Assembly (NCBI RefSeq): GCF_007293315.1
Contig: NZ_VLXZ01000003.1
Coordinates: 124,001 to 188,000 of the forward strand
Reading direction: 5' to 3'
Origin: Alkalicoccobacillus porphyridii
GTDB taxonomy: Bacteria > Bacillota > Bacilli > Bacillales > Bacillaceae_D
Length of the DNA: 64,000 nt
Part shown: in pieces, positions 51,149 to 59,072 of the stretch
Position numbering within the stretch: the first letter of the stretch is position 1
Layout: each line of letters begins with the position of its first letter
The notes under the pieces: model-generated
What the model was told of the DNA's origin: nothing
What the model saw: only the letters and a program-made list of their open reading frames with translations
Databases searched by the model: none
Made by a program: the position numbers and the translations under genes

Positions 51149-51290
51149 AAAAAAACCCCCTCCAGTTGCTAGAGAGAGTTCGTCTGATGCTAATAACTAT
51201 ACCCAAATAAGGCCACACGCCTCCTAAAGACAGACGTAGGCTGGTTATAGATTTAGTACCCATACAAACATAGACGAATCTCATCTCTAA
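51149..51290 (-). promoter_or_regulatory. Attenuator-like leader of the ABC-F gene
   Basis: Reading the minus strand, CTCTCT-ctagcaact-GGAGGG-GGTTTTTTT (51180-51150) is a terminator-type hairpin whose 3' arm is the Shine-Dalgarno sequence of the ABC-F gene. Just upstream, CAGACG (+ strand 51181-51186 reads CGTCTG) can pair with CGTCTG (+ strand 51231-51236 reads CAGACG), an alternative fold. A short leader frame lies at 51245-51271. The layout resembles ribosome-mediated attenuation known for VmlR and related ABC-F genes. Confidence 0.6.
51245..51271 (-). CDS. Possible 8-aa leader peptide
   Basis: ATG to TAA encodes MFVWVLNL, located 97 bases before the ABC-F start codon. The ribosome binding site is weak (GAGATGAG), so translation is uncertain. 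A longer in-frame start at 51284 runs on into the ABC-F gene and would not serve as a leader. Confidence 0.3.
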   Translation of the reverse strand: MFVWVLNL

Positions 51291-51455
51291 ACATACTCGT
51301 TAATTTCCATTTAAATAAACGCGGACTGATAGCGCCGGCTATTTATTCAAATTCATTAAGATGTACTGTTTATTTGATAAGATTCTACTTCATTGTACGA
51401 GGTACCATCCTTTCCACTTAATTGCTATTATCTTTACACAAAAACAATCTCAATG

Positions 51456-52616
51456 TCAAGATACGGGTTCATTTTCAACAGCGGGCTGCTTAAATGAAAA
51501 CAGTGCGAATCCGATGGAGAGTATGACTAAGATACTTCCTCCTATGGGCGCAGCTTCAACGGAGAAACCATTTACAACCAAGCCGCCAATTCCTGATCCA
51601 ATAGCAATCCCAAACTGTAGAGCTGAGGTATTAATACTTTGCTGAATATCCGACGTACGCGGAGCCGTTTTTATTAGATATCCTTGTTGAGCAGGAGCAA
51701 TCGACCAGCTCAACATGCCCCATATGATCAGGGAGACTGTAAAGAGAATGACCGATTGATTTGTTAGTGGCATTGTTGCTAATACAACAAAGAACAACAC
51801 CGTAAAAAGAAGAACGGTTCGCTCCGGCCCAATTCGATCCGTCACCCAGCCACCAATTCCGCCACCACTCACAGCTGAAATACCAAAAACAAAAAACGCT
51901 ACACTCACCCAATAAGGCTCGGCATTCATCGTGACATTTAGGTATTCCGCGAAATACGCATACATGGTGTAATGCCCCGCGAGTACCAACAGTGTAACCA
52001 CATGTGCACTGGACAGCTTGACATTTTTAAGTGAACGAAGCTGATCACGTACCGAGCTTACCTGCTCAGGCGGCACAGGGTCTAAGAACTTCATAATAAT
52101 CAATCCAGCAATGAGAGTGAGCACAGCAATAATTAAGAATAATATTCTCCAACCATACGCTTCACCTATCAACACACCAAGAGGTACACCGAGGACAAGC
52201 GCCGAGCTTACGCCCATCGTAATAATACCGATCGCACGAGAACGATACTCTGGCTTCACGATCTTTGGCGCGATGGTGAGAGATAGCACAATAATAAGAG
52301 CGGCACTCATCGAAGTAATGACCCGAAAGAATATCAGAACCCCATAACCAGGGCTGAGAAATGATCCAATATTCGCTAGAAAAAATACTCCTAATGCTAT
52401 TAGATATAAACGCTTTCGCTCATATTTACTCGTCATTGATAGTAGCACCGGGCCAGAAATCGCAAACACTAGCGCAAAAATGGTGATGAGCTGACCTACC
52501 GCACCTACTGACACACCTAAATCCTTAGACATAACAGGGAGAATCCCCCCTATAATTAACTCCACCATTCCAACTACAAACGCCGAAACAGCGAGAACAT
52601 ATACTTTAAAATTCAT
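51456..52616 (-). CDS. MFS transporter (DHA1 drug/sugar efflux type)
   Basis: This twelve-helix permease of 386 residues has 'VYVLAVSAFVVGMVELIIGGILPVMSKDLGVS' as TM1, 'LSMTSKYERKRLYLIALGVFFLANIG' for loop 2-3 motif A, 'IGIITMGVSSALVLGVPLGVLIGEAYGWRILFLIIAVLTL' as the antiporter motif C region, and 'GGWVTDRIGPERTVL' for the second motif A. It belongs with AraJ/YdhP-like exporters. The substrate is unknown; proximity to the ABC-F gene might hint at drug export, but they are not co-transcribed (about 300 bp between them). Confidence 0.88.
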   Translation of the reverse strand: MNFKVYVLAVSAFVVGMVELIIGGILPVMSKDLGVSVGAVGQLITIFALVFAISGPVLLSMTSKYERKRLYLIALGVFFLANIGSFLSPGYGVLIFFRVITSMSAALIIVLSLTIAPKIVKPEYRSRAIGIITMGVSSALVLGVPLGVLIGEAYGWRILFLIIAVLTLIAGLIIMKFLDPVPPEQVSSVRDQLRSLKNVKLSSAHVVTLLVLAGHYTMYAYFAEYLNVTMNAEPYWVSVAFFVFGISAVSGGGIGGWVTDRIGPERTVLLFTVLFFVVLATMPLTNQSVILFTVSLIIWGMLSWSIAPAQQGYLIKTAPRTSDIQQSINTSALQFGIAIGSGIGGLVVNGFSVEAAPIGGSILVILSIGFALFSFKQPAVENEPVS

Positions 52617-52759
52617 GTTGAGGCACCTTCTTCTATGATGTAAAAATCCACCTGTGTTAGTTTACCTCACAAGTTCATAAACAACAAGAAGCCGGCTCAA
52701 ATAGTTACTGGGAAAAGGAGGGCTAATCTCTTCCTTTAGGTTATTGCTTTGTTTTATTC

Positions 52760-52832
52760 TTGCATGTCATTCTAGCTTTCCTGCATGTCAAACTTCCCTC
52801 TCGCATGTCATTCCAGCTTCCTCGCATGTACA
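52760..52832. repeat. Phased GCATGTCA motif array
   Basis: GCATGTCA-like motifs start at 52762, 52783, 52803 and 52824, with steps 21-20-21. It is the only array not between convergent genes; it lies between the Na+/H+ antiporter terminator and the start of the MFS gene on the same strand. Confidence 0.7.
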
Positions 52833-52863
52833 TCGGCCCCATCTCCCACTTCGCTCCAAACCC

Positions 52864-52892
52864 AAAAAGAGCTTCCGCCACGGGAAGCTCTC
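52864..52892 (-). terminator. Terminator of the Na+/H+ antiporter gene
   Basis: On the minus strand GAGAGCTTCC pairs with GGAAGCTCT and runs into TTTTTG, 8 bases after the stop codon. Confidence 0.85.
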
Positions 52893-52899
52893 CGTTGTT

Positions 52900-54228
52900 T
52901 TATAATGTCACCGCAGCAATCCATCCAAAAATGATAAGAGGGATGTTGAAGTGAATAAATGTCGGAACACAGGTATCCCAAATATGATTGTGCTGTCCAT
53001 CAGCATTTAAACCGGCTGTTGGCCCAAGTGTACTGTCAGATGCAGGAGAGCCGGCGTCTCCAATGGCTCCCGCCGTTCCAATGAGAGAAAGCGTAGCAAG
53101 GGGGCTAAAACCCATTGCCGCACACATTGGTACAAAGAGGGCGGCAATGATAGGAACCGTAGCAAATGATGATCCAATCCCCATGGTAATTAGAAGCCCA
53201 ATGAGGATCATCAGAATAGCGGCAAGACCTTTGCTATCACCCATCCAACTGACTGATGCTTGTACCAATTGTTCTATTTCTCCAGTTTCCCTCATCACTT
53301 CGGCAAACCCAGAGGCTGCGATCATAACAAATCCAATAAACGCCATCATTTTCATGCCTTCAGTTAATAAAGCATCAGACTCTTTAAAGTGCACGGATCC
53401 ACTGCCAACTAACACAATCAAACCCGCAACTCCGGCAATAATCATAGATTCAGACGTCACCTGAACAATCACTGTCGCCACTATAGCCGCTGATGCACTA
53501 AGCAACGAATAGGTTGAATATGAGGAAGGCTTTACTTCATTTATAGCCCCAGCTTCTAGTGGCTTATTTTCATATAGACGTGACTTTCTATATGTGATAA
53601 ACACAGCAATGATGAGACCGATCATCATCCCCAGTGTAGGAAGCAGCATAGCATAAGGCATATCAGTTAGAGAGGCGCTCATGCCATTTGCCTCAATATT
53701 ATCTACAACAATGCCATGAAAAATGGCTCCAAATCCAAAAGGTAAGAGCATGTATGGAGCTTTTAAACCAAACGTCATGATGGTTGCGACAGCACGTCGA
53801 TCCACCGTCAATTCATTTAGCACCTGCAAAATAGGAGGAATTAGAATTGGGATAAACGCAATATGAATAGGTACTAGGTTCTGGGACATACACGAAACAA
53901 AAAAGATGACCAAAAAAATAAGTACCTTTGGCAAAGTTTTAGAGCGGGCTTCCTCTCTTTTCCCGATTATTTTTATCGAAAAATCAACTAGTACCTGGGG
54001 CAGTCCCGTTTTTGAAAGGGCTACTGCAAACGCACCAAGTACAGCATAGCTTAATGCAATATTTGCGCTCGCACCGAGTCCTTCGGTAAATACCTCAACC
54101 GTGCCATTAAAGCCTAGGCCGCCCAAAACCCCTCCGGCAAGAGCTCCCATAATTAAAGCAATGACCACGTGGACACGTAACAAGCTAAGAACGATCATAA
54201 GTAAAACAGCTATAACAACAGCATTCAT
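52900..54228 (-). CDS. Na+/H+ antiporter family permease (YuiF/NhaC-like)
   Basis: This about twelve-helix protein has 442 residues. 'VVIALIMGALAGGVLGGLG', 'VLGAFAVALSKTGLP', 'CMSQNLVPIHIAFIPILIPPIL', 'GFGAIFHGIVVDN' and 'GTAGAIGDAGSPASDSTLGPTAGLNADGQHNHIWDTCVPTFIHFNIPLI' match the Na+/H+ antiporter group that includes Bacillus YuiF. It could serve pH and sodium homeostasis, or exchange an amino acid. AGGATG precedes ATG 54228 by 8 bases; the six-codon extension upstream has no site. It is a single gene with a terminator. Confidence 0.85.
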   Translation of the reverse strand: MNAVVIAVLLMIVLSLLRVHVVIALIMGALAGGVLGGLGFNGTVEVFTEGLGASANIALSYAVLGAFAVALSKTGLPQVLVDFSIKIIGKREEARSKTLPKVLIFLVIFFVSCMSQNLVPIHIAFIPILIPPILQVLNELTVDRRAVATIMTFGLKAPYMLLPFGFGAIFHGIVVDNIEANGMSASLTDMPYAMLLPTLGMMIGLIIAVFITYRKSRLYENKPLEAGAINEVKPSSYSTYSLLSASAAIVATVIVQVTSESMIIAGVAGLIVLVGSGSVHFKESDALLTEGMKMMAFIGFVMIAASGFAEVMRETGEIEQLVQASVSWMGDSKGLAAILMILIGLLITMGIGSSFATVPIIAALFVPMCAAMGFSPLATLSLIGTAGAIGDAGSPASDSTLGPTAGLNADGQHNHIWDTCVPTFIHFNIPLIIFGWIAAVTL

Positions 54229-54331
54229 AAAAAAACATCCTAACATTCGCTTTAGTTCGATAAATCACTAAACCGAACTTTACCATCCTATTTGAGAGGA
54301 TGTCAACCTTTCTAAATCCTCCATACTTTTT

Positions 54332-54868
54332 TCATTTTAGTTTTTGTTTGAGGATCCAGGGCACAGCGGCCTTCAGATCCTTACATACTAAATCTGCACC
54401 AAAGGACTGTTTGGTTCGTGCATGAACAAGAACGGTTCGACAGCCTGCATTTTGTCCCGCAAGAATATCAGGCTCCCGGTCGCCAACCATGATGCTTTCT
54501 CTGAGATTGATCTGATGCTTCTCTGCCAGTTTCTCTAGCATATAGGCCTTTGGTTTTCGACATGGGCAGTCTGAATTAGGTTTGTGAGAACAGTACATGA
54601 TGTCATCAATAACGGCGCCATCTTGAGAAAGTTTTTCTTTCATACTCGTATGAATGGTCTCTACCTGCTCCTCACTCATATGTCCTAGACCCACGCCACC
54701 TTGGTTCGTGACAACCAGAATCGTAAAACCCGCCTCGTTGAATTGTCTTATGGATTCACCTACTCCGGTAAGTAAGTATAAATCACTTGGACGGTTAACA
54801 AATCTCACTCGATTTGATAGTACCTCATTAATGACACCATCACGATCTAAAAAAACGGCTTGGTTCAT
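54332..54868 (-). CDS. gmhB: D-glycero-D-manno-heptose 1,7-bisphosphate 7-phosphatase (HAD-IIIA)
   Basis: This 178-residue HAD-superfamily phosphatase has motif I FLDRDGVINE with nucleophile and acid Asp, 'LVVTNQGGVGLG' as motif II Thr/Asn, a four-residue zinc knuckle 'CSHKPNSDCPCRKPK', and motif III/IV 'ESIMVGDREPDILAGQNAGCRTVLV'. This set is diagnostic of GmhB. In Firmicutes such enzymes may serve heptose sugars of S-layer or cell-wall glycans, or act on other bisphosphates. Its ATG lies 7 bases after the upstream gene's stop, with a weaker ribosome binding site inside that gene. No other heptose genes are in view. Confidence 0.87.
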   Translation of the reverse strand: MNQAVFLDRDGVINEVLSNRVRFVNRPSDLYLLTGVGESIRQFNEAGFTILVVTNQGGVGLGHMSEEQVETIHTSMKEKLSQDGAVIDDIMYCSHKPNSDCPCRKPKAYMLEKLAEKHQINLRESIMVGDREPDILAGQNAGCRTVLVHARTKQSFGADLVCKDLKAAVPWILKQKLK

Positions 54869-54875
54869 TCTCGAC

Positions 54876-55724
54876 TTATTCCTCCGTATATTTTCCATAG
54901 TCAGGTACTGCATATTGATCAAAATGGTGGAGAAGTTGTTGCAATCCTTGCCTAAACTCTTCACCAAACATCGGCAGCCCGTGCCCCGGTCCGATAAAGC
55001 TTGGTTGATGCTGAGATAGCCTCTCGACAGAATCCTTAGCCGCTTTCCAATCGGTAGTAAAATACCGAGGTGGTCCTTGAAGCTGAGTCGACTGAGTTAG
55101 AACATCATAAAGAGAATCTTGCTTTACCGTAATGATTGCGTCACCAGATAGTAGCGCACCATCCTTCTGCCTGTATAGGGCGATTTGTCCTGGAGAATGA
55201 CCTGGCGTGTGGATCCATTTCCATTCAGGAAAACCCGGTATTTTCTGATCGTCCGGAAGAGCACGAACAATTGGTGTTAAATCGATGGCTTCATAAGGAA
55301 ATGTTTTAGATAATTTGGCTACTACCCCACCCTCGACGGTTGGGTCTGGTTTCACATAATCCTGCTTCCCAGTGAGATAAGGTAGCTCAAGCTCATGGCA
55401 ATAAATATAAACTCCCCAGTGTGCGGCTAATTCGTATGCCGCTCCAACATGATCAAAGTGACCATGCGTTAAGATAATTCTCTTTGGCGGATACACATCG
55501 CCAAACTGTTCAGATAACGTTGATAAAAAGTGAGAGCTTGTTCGACTAATCCCACAATCCACAAGAAACCATTCTTCCGACTGACCAGGATGTCCGACCA
55601 CAAAAATATTTACTATTTTATCAGTAAAACAGTAAATATCATCTGTCAGTTTTAAAAATAAGCCATCATGGGCCGAGCTTAAAGGTAAAGTTGGTCGTGG
55701 TGCTTTGTTTTGTTGGATGTCCAT
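54876..55724 (-). CDS. MBL-fold metallo-hydrolase
   Basis: This 282-residue metallo-beta-lactamase-fold protein has the zinc motif 'ILTHGHFDHVGAAYELA' (HxHxDH) near 86-102, 'HTPGHSPGQIALYRQKDGALLSGDAI' for the next His and bridging Asp, and a C-terminal 'FIGPGHGLPM' His. The order fits the glyoxalase-II-like hydrolase group (Bacillus YqjP relatives), enzymes on thioesters or lactones. It is first in a two-gene operon with gmhB, 7 bases apart. Substrate unknown. Confidence 0.85.
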   Translation of the reverse strand: MDIQQNKAPRPTLPLSSAHDGLFLKLTDDIYCFTDKIVNIFVVGHPGQSEEWFLVDCGISRTSSHFLSTLSEQFGDVYPPKRIILTHGHFDHVGAAYELAAHWGVYIYCHELELPYLTGKQDYVKPDPTVEGGVVAKLSKTFPYEAIDLTPIVRALPDDQKIPGFPEWKWIHTPGHSPGQIALYRQKDGALLSGDAIITVKQDSLYDVLTQSTQLQGPPRYFTTDWKAAKDSVERLSQHQPSFIGPGHGLPMFGEEFRQGLQQLLHHFDQYAVPDYGKYTEE

Positions 55725-55819
55725 TTTATAATTCCCTCCAAGAACGTGCTATTTACATTCTATCTTATGTTGGCTACTAGAGTTGAAACCTATGCGGAAA
55801 AGTGTGAATAGTTCAACAT

Positions 55820-55844
55820 GTTTACACGTCAAATCCACGGGAAT
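55820..55844 (+). promoter_or_regulatory. Candidate sigma-B (general stress) promoter
   Basis: GTTTAC (55820-55825), 13 bases and GGGAAT (55839-55844) match the sigma-B pattern GTTTAA-N12-15-GGGTAT at ten of twelve positions. It lies 38 bases before the start of the stress-type membrane protein. Confidence 0.6.
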
Positions 55845-55881
55845 TATACACCCTGTAAACAGAAAGAAGGAGAGATCTTAT

Positions 55882-56133
55882 ATGTTAAGTTTTATTTGGA
55901 GTTTAATTATTGGTGGACTAATTGGTTGGGCTGCAGGAGCGATTACAGGTAAAGGCGTACCATTTGGTATCATCGGTAACATCGTTGCAGGTTTTATTGG
56001 AGCCAATTTAGGAACGGCTATATTTGGCAGCTGGGGACCTTCTTTAGGTGGGTTTGCGATACTACCTGCTCTAGTTGGAGCCATTATTTTAATCTTAATC
56101 GTGAGTGTCTTACTTCGCGCGATTAGAAAATAA
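55882..56133 (+). CDS. GlsB/YeaQ/YmgE family stress-response membrane protein
   Basis: This 83-residue protein has three glycine-rich hydrophobic helices ('FIWSLIIGGLIGWAAGAITG', 'FGIIGNIVAGFIGANLGTAIF', 'ILPALVGAIILILIVSVLLRAI') in the typical transglycosylase-associated (GlsB/YeaQ/YmgE) pattern. These small proteins accumulate in general stress and may reinforce the envelope; the mechanism is unknown. AGGAGAG precedes ATG 55882; the longer frame from 55783 is unlikely because it spans the promoter. It is monocistronic with a terminator and a sigma-B-like promoter. Confidence 0.9.
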   Translation: MLSFIWSLIIGGLIGWAAGAITGKGVPFGIIGNIVAGFIGANLGTAIFGSWGPSLGGFAILPALVGAIILILIVSVLLRAIRK

Positions 56134-56146
56134 ATATGAAGACCTA

Positions 56147-56173
56147 AGACTTCAGCTAGCCTGAAGTCTTTTT
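56147..56173 (+). terminator. Terminator of the GlsB-type gene
   Basis: AAGACTTCAG and CTGAAGTCTTTTT form a stem 14 bases after the stop codon. Confidence 0.9.
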
Positions 56174-56282
56174 CTGTAAAATTCCAATAAAAAAATCTTC
56201 ATGTTTAATTCATATCCGTCTGGGGTAATTTTCAATTATTTAGCATTATAATTTCTATAGTAGATAATGGCGGTGCAAAAAG

Positions 56283-57833
56283 ATGAAGTCAGATAAACAT
56301 TTGGTTAAACGCATGGATTTAAAAATAACGATCCCCTCCATTCTTATTGTAGGAATCTTTAGCTTACTGTTTGCTTTGTATACAAACGAATCTACAGAAA
56401 CACTAAATTCCATATTTGATTATGTGGTTGAACAATTTAGATGGGGCTATATTTGGTATGGGGCTCTCATAACAGTAGCTGCTTTATATTTTTCATTTTC
56501 TAAATATGGACAAGTTGTGCTTGGTGACCCAAATGAGAAACCAAGATTTACGTTATTTGAATATTCCTCCATTCTCATAGCGATGGGGCTTGGAGCTACT
56601 ATTATGAGAACAGGTATGATTCAGTGGGGCGAGGTTGCTGTAGATCCACCATTTGGATTAGAGCCAGGTTCGAATGACGCAATATTAGCAGGTAATTCAT
56701 ATAGTATGTTCCTCTGGAGCTTCCAAACCTTCGCCATTTTTGTCATGTGTGCTCCCGCTATGGCTTATATTCTTCACGTTCGCAAAAAACCTAAAATGCG
56801 TATTTCTGAAGCGTGTCGTTGTATTTTTGGGGATGCCTTTACGGATGGTCTTGGGGGGAAAGTATTAGACATCCTTTTCCTAGTCAGTATTTTATCTGGA
56901 GCTGCCGTTACCCTTGGCTTAGGTACTCCCATTGTTACAAATAATTTGGCCGACCTATTGCAAATGGAAGTTACACTTACAATGACCATTATTGTCACCC
57001 TGATTTGGGTAACCGTCTTTACGATAAGTGCCTATGTTGGAATAGATAAAGGAATAAAAAGATTAAGTACGATGAACATGTATCTAGCTGGCCTATTTGC
57101 TCTTTTTATTATCCTAATTGGGCCTGGAATGTTTATTCTGAACTATTTCACTGATTCGATTCGATATTTATTCTCAAGTTATATTGATTTCTCTTTTTAT
57201 ACAAACTCACTAAATACAGGTGAAAGTACACACGTGGAGAGTCACACCGTCTTTTGGTTTGCTTACAATGCTACATGGGCTATGCTACATGGTGTTTTTG
57301 CCGCTGTCGTTTCTAAAGGGCGAACCATTAAGGAAATGATCCTTACTTACCTATTGGCACCCACTCTTCTTTCTTGGGCAGCAACGGGTCTTTTAGGAGG
57401 TCTCGGTGTTCATCGTTTTATCACCGGAGAAGTGGATGTGTTAGATTTAGTTCAGAATCAGGATCCTGTTGCAGCTGTGCCTCATATTTTAGCGACATTA
57501 CCAATACCTGAGATATCCATGGTTATATTTATCATCATCGCTGCTATATTTATGATAACGACACTTGATTCAACTACGTACACGATTGCAACATATATGT
57601 CCAAAGAGGACATGAGCAAAAAAGCACCATCAAAATATTTACGTATTTTTGTTTCTGTTGTCATTACTGTTTTGGCCTTAACATTACTTAGCATAGGAGG
57701 GTTAGCCCCATTAGAAGTTCTTTCTGGATTAATGGGCATTCCTATCATCGTCATTCAAATTCTAACAGTGTTTGCCGCTAAGAAGATGATTGACCAAGAT
57801 CAAGCATTCATAACCAATGTTAGAAAGTCATAA
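56283..57833 (+). CDS. BCCT family transporter, divergent
   Basis: This twelve-helix permease of 516 residues has the betaine/carnitine/choline transporter layout. The glycine segment of TM3 reads 'AMGLGATIMRTGMIQWGEV', not the usual GIGIGLMFWGVAEP. The TM8 box reads 'TVFWFAYNATWAMLHGVFAAVVSKGRTIKEMI', where most members have WTLFYWAWW before 'P.VG.F.ARISRGRT'. The following SKGRTIKE loop is normal. Loss of several box aromatics suggests a non-betaine substrate or an exchanger of the CaiT kind. It is a single gene with a terminator shared with hxlR. Confidence 0.85.
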   Translation: MKSDKHLVKRMDLKITIPSILIVGIFSLLFALYTNESTETLNSIFDYVVEQFRWGYIWYGALITVAALYFSFSKYGQVVLGDPNEKPRFTLFEYSSILIAMGLGATIMRTGMIQWGEVAVDPPFGLEPGSNDAILAGNSYSMFLWSFQTFAIFVMCAPAMAYILHVRKKPKMRISEACRCIFGDAFTDGLGGKVLDILFLVSILSGAAVTLGLGTPIVTNNLADLLQMEVTLTMTIIVTLIWVTVFTISAYVGIDKGIKRLSTMNMYLAGLFALFIILIGPGMFILNYFTDSIRYLFSSYIDFSFYTNSLNTGESTHVESHTVFWFAYNATWAMLHGVFAAVVSKGRTIKEMILTYLLAPTLLSWAATGLLGGLGVHRFITGEVDVLDLVQNQDPVAAVPHILATLPIPEISMVIFIIIAAIFMITTLDSTTYTIATYMSKEDMSKKAPSKYLRIFVSVVITVLALTLLSIGGLAPLEVLSGLMGIPIIVIQILTVFAAKKMIDQDQAFITNVRKS

Positions 57834-57841
57834 GATATAAT

Positions 57842-57884
57842 AAAAAGCTGCTCTCTATGGTCAACCATAGTTGGAGCAGCTTTA
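57842..57884. terminator. Bidirectional terminator
   Basis: AAAGCTGCTC and GAGCAGCTTT pair around an inner CTATGGtcaaCCATAG stem. It serves the BCCT gene (+) and the HxlR gene (-). Confidence 0.9.
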
Positions 57885-57886
57885 TC

Positions 57887-58198
57887 TTATTCTATTTCCA
57901 TCCACGTCTCAGCATACTTTTCCATTTCCTTCATTATCGGTTCAAGAGCAAGGCCCTTTTCTGTAAGTGAATATTCAATTCGCACAGGCGTCTCAGGTAT
58001 CACATTTCTTTTGACAATTCCCTCAGCCTCTAAATCTTTAAGCCGCTCCGAAAGTACTCTGCCGCTGACGGCCATGGAGGATTCAATATTACAAAAGCGT
58101 TGAGGCCCGTGGGTGAGCTGATAGATGATTAGCCCAGTCCATCTTTGACTTAAGATGCCCATTGCTTTTTCGAATCTTGGACAAATTGACGTATCCAT
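57887..58198 (-). CDS. HxlR family transcriptional regulator
   Basis: This 103-residue winged-helix protein has 'SICPRFEKAMGILSQRWTGLIIYQLTHGPQRFCNIESSM' (with the family's conserved Cys in SICP), recognition helix 'VSGRVLSERLKDLEAEGIVKR' and wing 'PVRIEYSLTEKG'. HxlR proteins, including HypR and YodB of Bacillus, respond to electrophiles or disulfide stress through that Cys. AGGAG lies 8 bases before ATG 58198. It is divergent from an NADPH-dependent FMN reductase gene, whose promoter carries an inverted repeat; control of that gene is likely, in parallel with the YodB-controlled reductases of Bacillus. Confidence 0.9.
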   Translation of the reverse strand: MDTSICPRFEKAMGILSQRWTGLIIYQLTHGPQRFCNIESSMAVSGRVLSERLKDLEAEGIVKRNVIPETPVRIEYSLTEKGLALEPIMKEMEKYAETWMEIE

Positions 58199-58268
58199 AA
58201 AGATCACTCCTCCCTTCTATTATATACCCGATTACCAAAAAATAAATTACTTTTTATAAAAAAGTTAC

Positions 58269-58297
58269 TTGACACTATTAACTAATAAAAATATAAT
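58269..58297 (+). promoter_or_regulatory. Consensus sigma-A promoter of the FMN reductase gene
   Basis: TTGACA (58269-58274), 17 bases and TATAAT (58292-58297) give a perfect consensus promoter, which would need strong repression. Confidence 0.85.
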
Positions 58298-58298
58298 T

Positions 58299-58315
58299 AC
58301 TTACATAAAGTAAGT
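58299..58315. promoter_or_regulatory. Candidate HxlR operator
   Basis: ACTTAC-ataaa-GTAAGT lies right after the -10 box of the FMN reductase gene. Further AGTAA/TTACT half-sites lie at about 58246-58270. Confidence 0.6.
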
Positions 58316-58432
58316 TAGTTACAAGCTAGACGAATATTTTTCACATCTTTAGAATATATAGTGCAGGCGGTGTTTTACGCAATGGGATTCATAAATAAAT
58401 TATTTGGTAAAGATCAAAAGGAGGAAGTAAAC

Positions 58433-58984
58433 ATGGCACAGGAACCATTAAAAATTGGAATTATTTTAGGAAGTACTCGTCAAGGCAGATTAAGCCCTCA
58501 AGTAGGAGAATGGGTGAAGAAGCTTGCTGACGAACGTGAAGATGCATCTTACGAAATTGTAGATATCGCTGATTATGAACTACCTTTTCTAGGGACAACT
58601 GATGGCACAGAACCTGGCATTGCTGGCTGGAACGAAAAGCTTGCAAGCTTAGATGGATTCGTTTTTATTGTTCAAGAGTATAATCATAGTATTTCAGGAG
58701 CACTAAAGAACGCGCTCGACTTTGCTCGTGACGCTTGGTATAACAAAGCAGCTGGTATTGTCAGCTACGGTTCAACGGGTGGTGCACGTGCAGCCGAGCA
58801 TCTTCGTGGAATTCTTGGAGAATTAAAAGTGGCTGATGTTCGCACACATCCAACATTGTCTTTATTCTTAGATTTTGAAAACGGTCAAAACTTTACACCA
58901 CAGGATCTTCACCATGCTAACATCACTGCGATGCTAGATGAGGTTAATGAGTGGAGCACCGCTTTAAAAACAATTCGTAAATAA
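58433..58984 (+). CDS. NADPH-dependent FMN reductase (flavodoxin-fold quinone/azo reductase)
   Basis: This 183-residue flavodoxin-fold enzyme has the FMN phosphate loop 'GIILGSTRQGRLSPQVGEWV' near 11-30, 'FVFIVQEYNHSISGALKNALDFARDAWYNKAAGIVSYGSTGGARAAEHLRGIL' covering the second FMN region, and a typical SGALKNALD helix. It reduces quinones, FMN or azo compounds with NADPH. AAGGAGG lies before ATG 58433; the longer frame from 58361 lacks such a site. It is divergent from hxlR and probably induced by quinones or other electrophiles through that regulator. Confidence 0.9.
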   Translation: MAQEPLKIGIILGSTRQGRLSPQVGEWVKKLADEREDASYEIVDIADYELPFLGTTDGTEPGIAGWNEKLASLDGFVFIVQEYNHSISGALKNALDFARDAWYNKAAGIVSYGSTGGARAAEHLRGILGELKVADVRTHPTLSLFLDFENGQNFTPQDLHHANITAMLDEVNEWSTALKTIRK

Positions 58985-58995
58985 CAACAGGGAAG

Positions 58996-59022
58996 AAACG
59001 GTCACGCGTGGCCGTTTTTTTG
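58996..59022 (+). terminator. Terminator of the FMN reductase gene
   Basis: AACGGtCAC and GTGgCCGTTTTTTT form a stem 12 bases after the stop codon. Confidence 0.88.
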
Positions 59023-59072
59023 TGTATGATTTTCTTGATAACTGCCTTATTTCTCTAAGTAAAGTCAACTTA

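Noticed and set aside
51081-51284. Open frame running through the ABC-F leader into the ABC-F gene (67 aa)
   Set aside because: It is out of frame with the ATPase and spans the hairpin. It is more likely chance than a real leader, which would need to stop before the hairpin.
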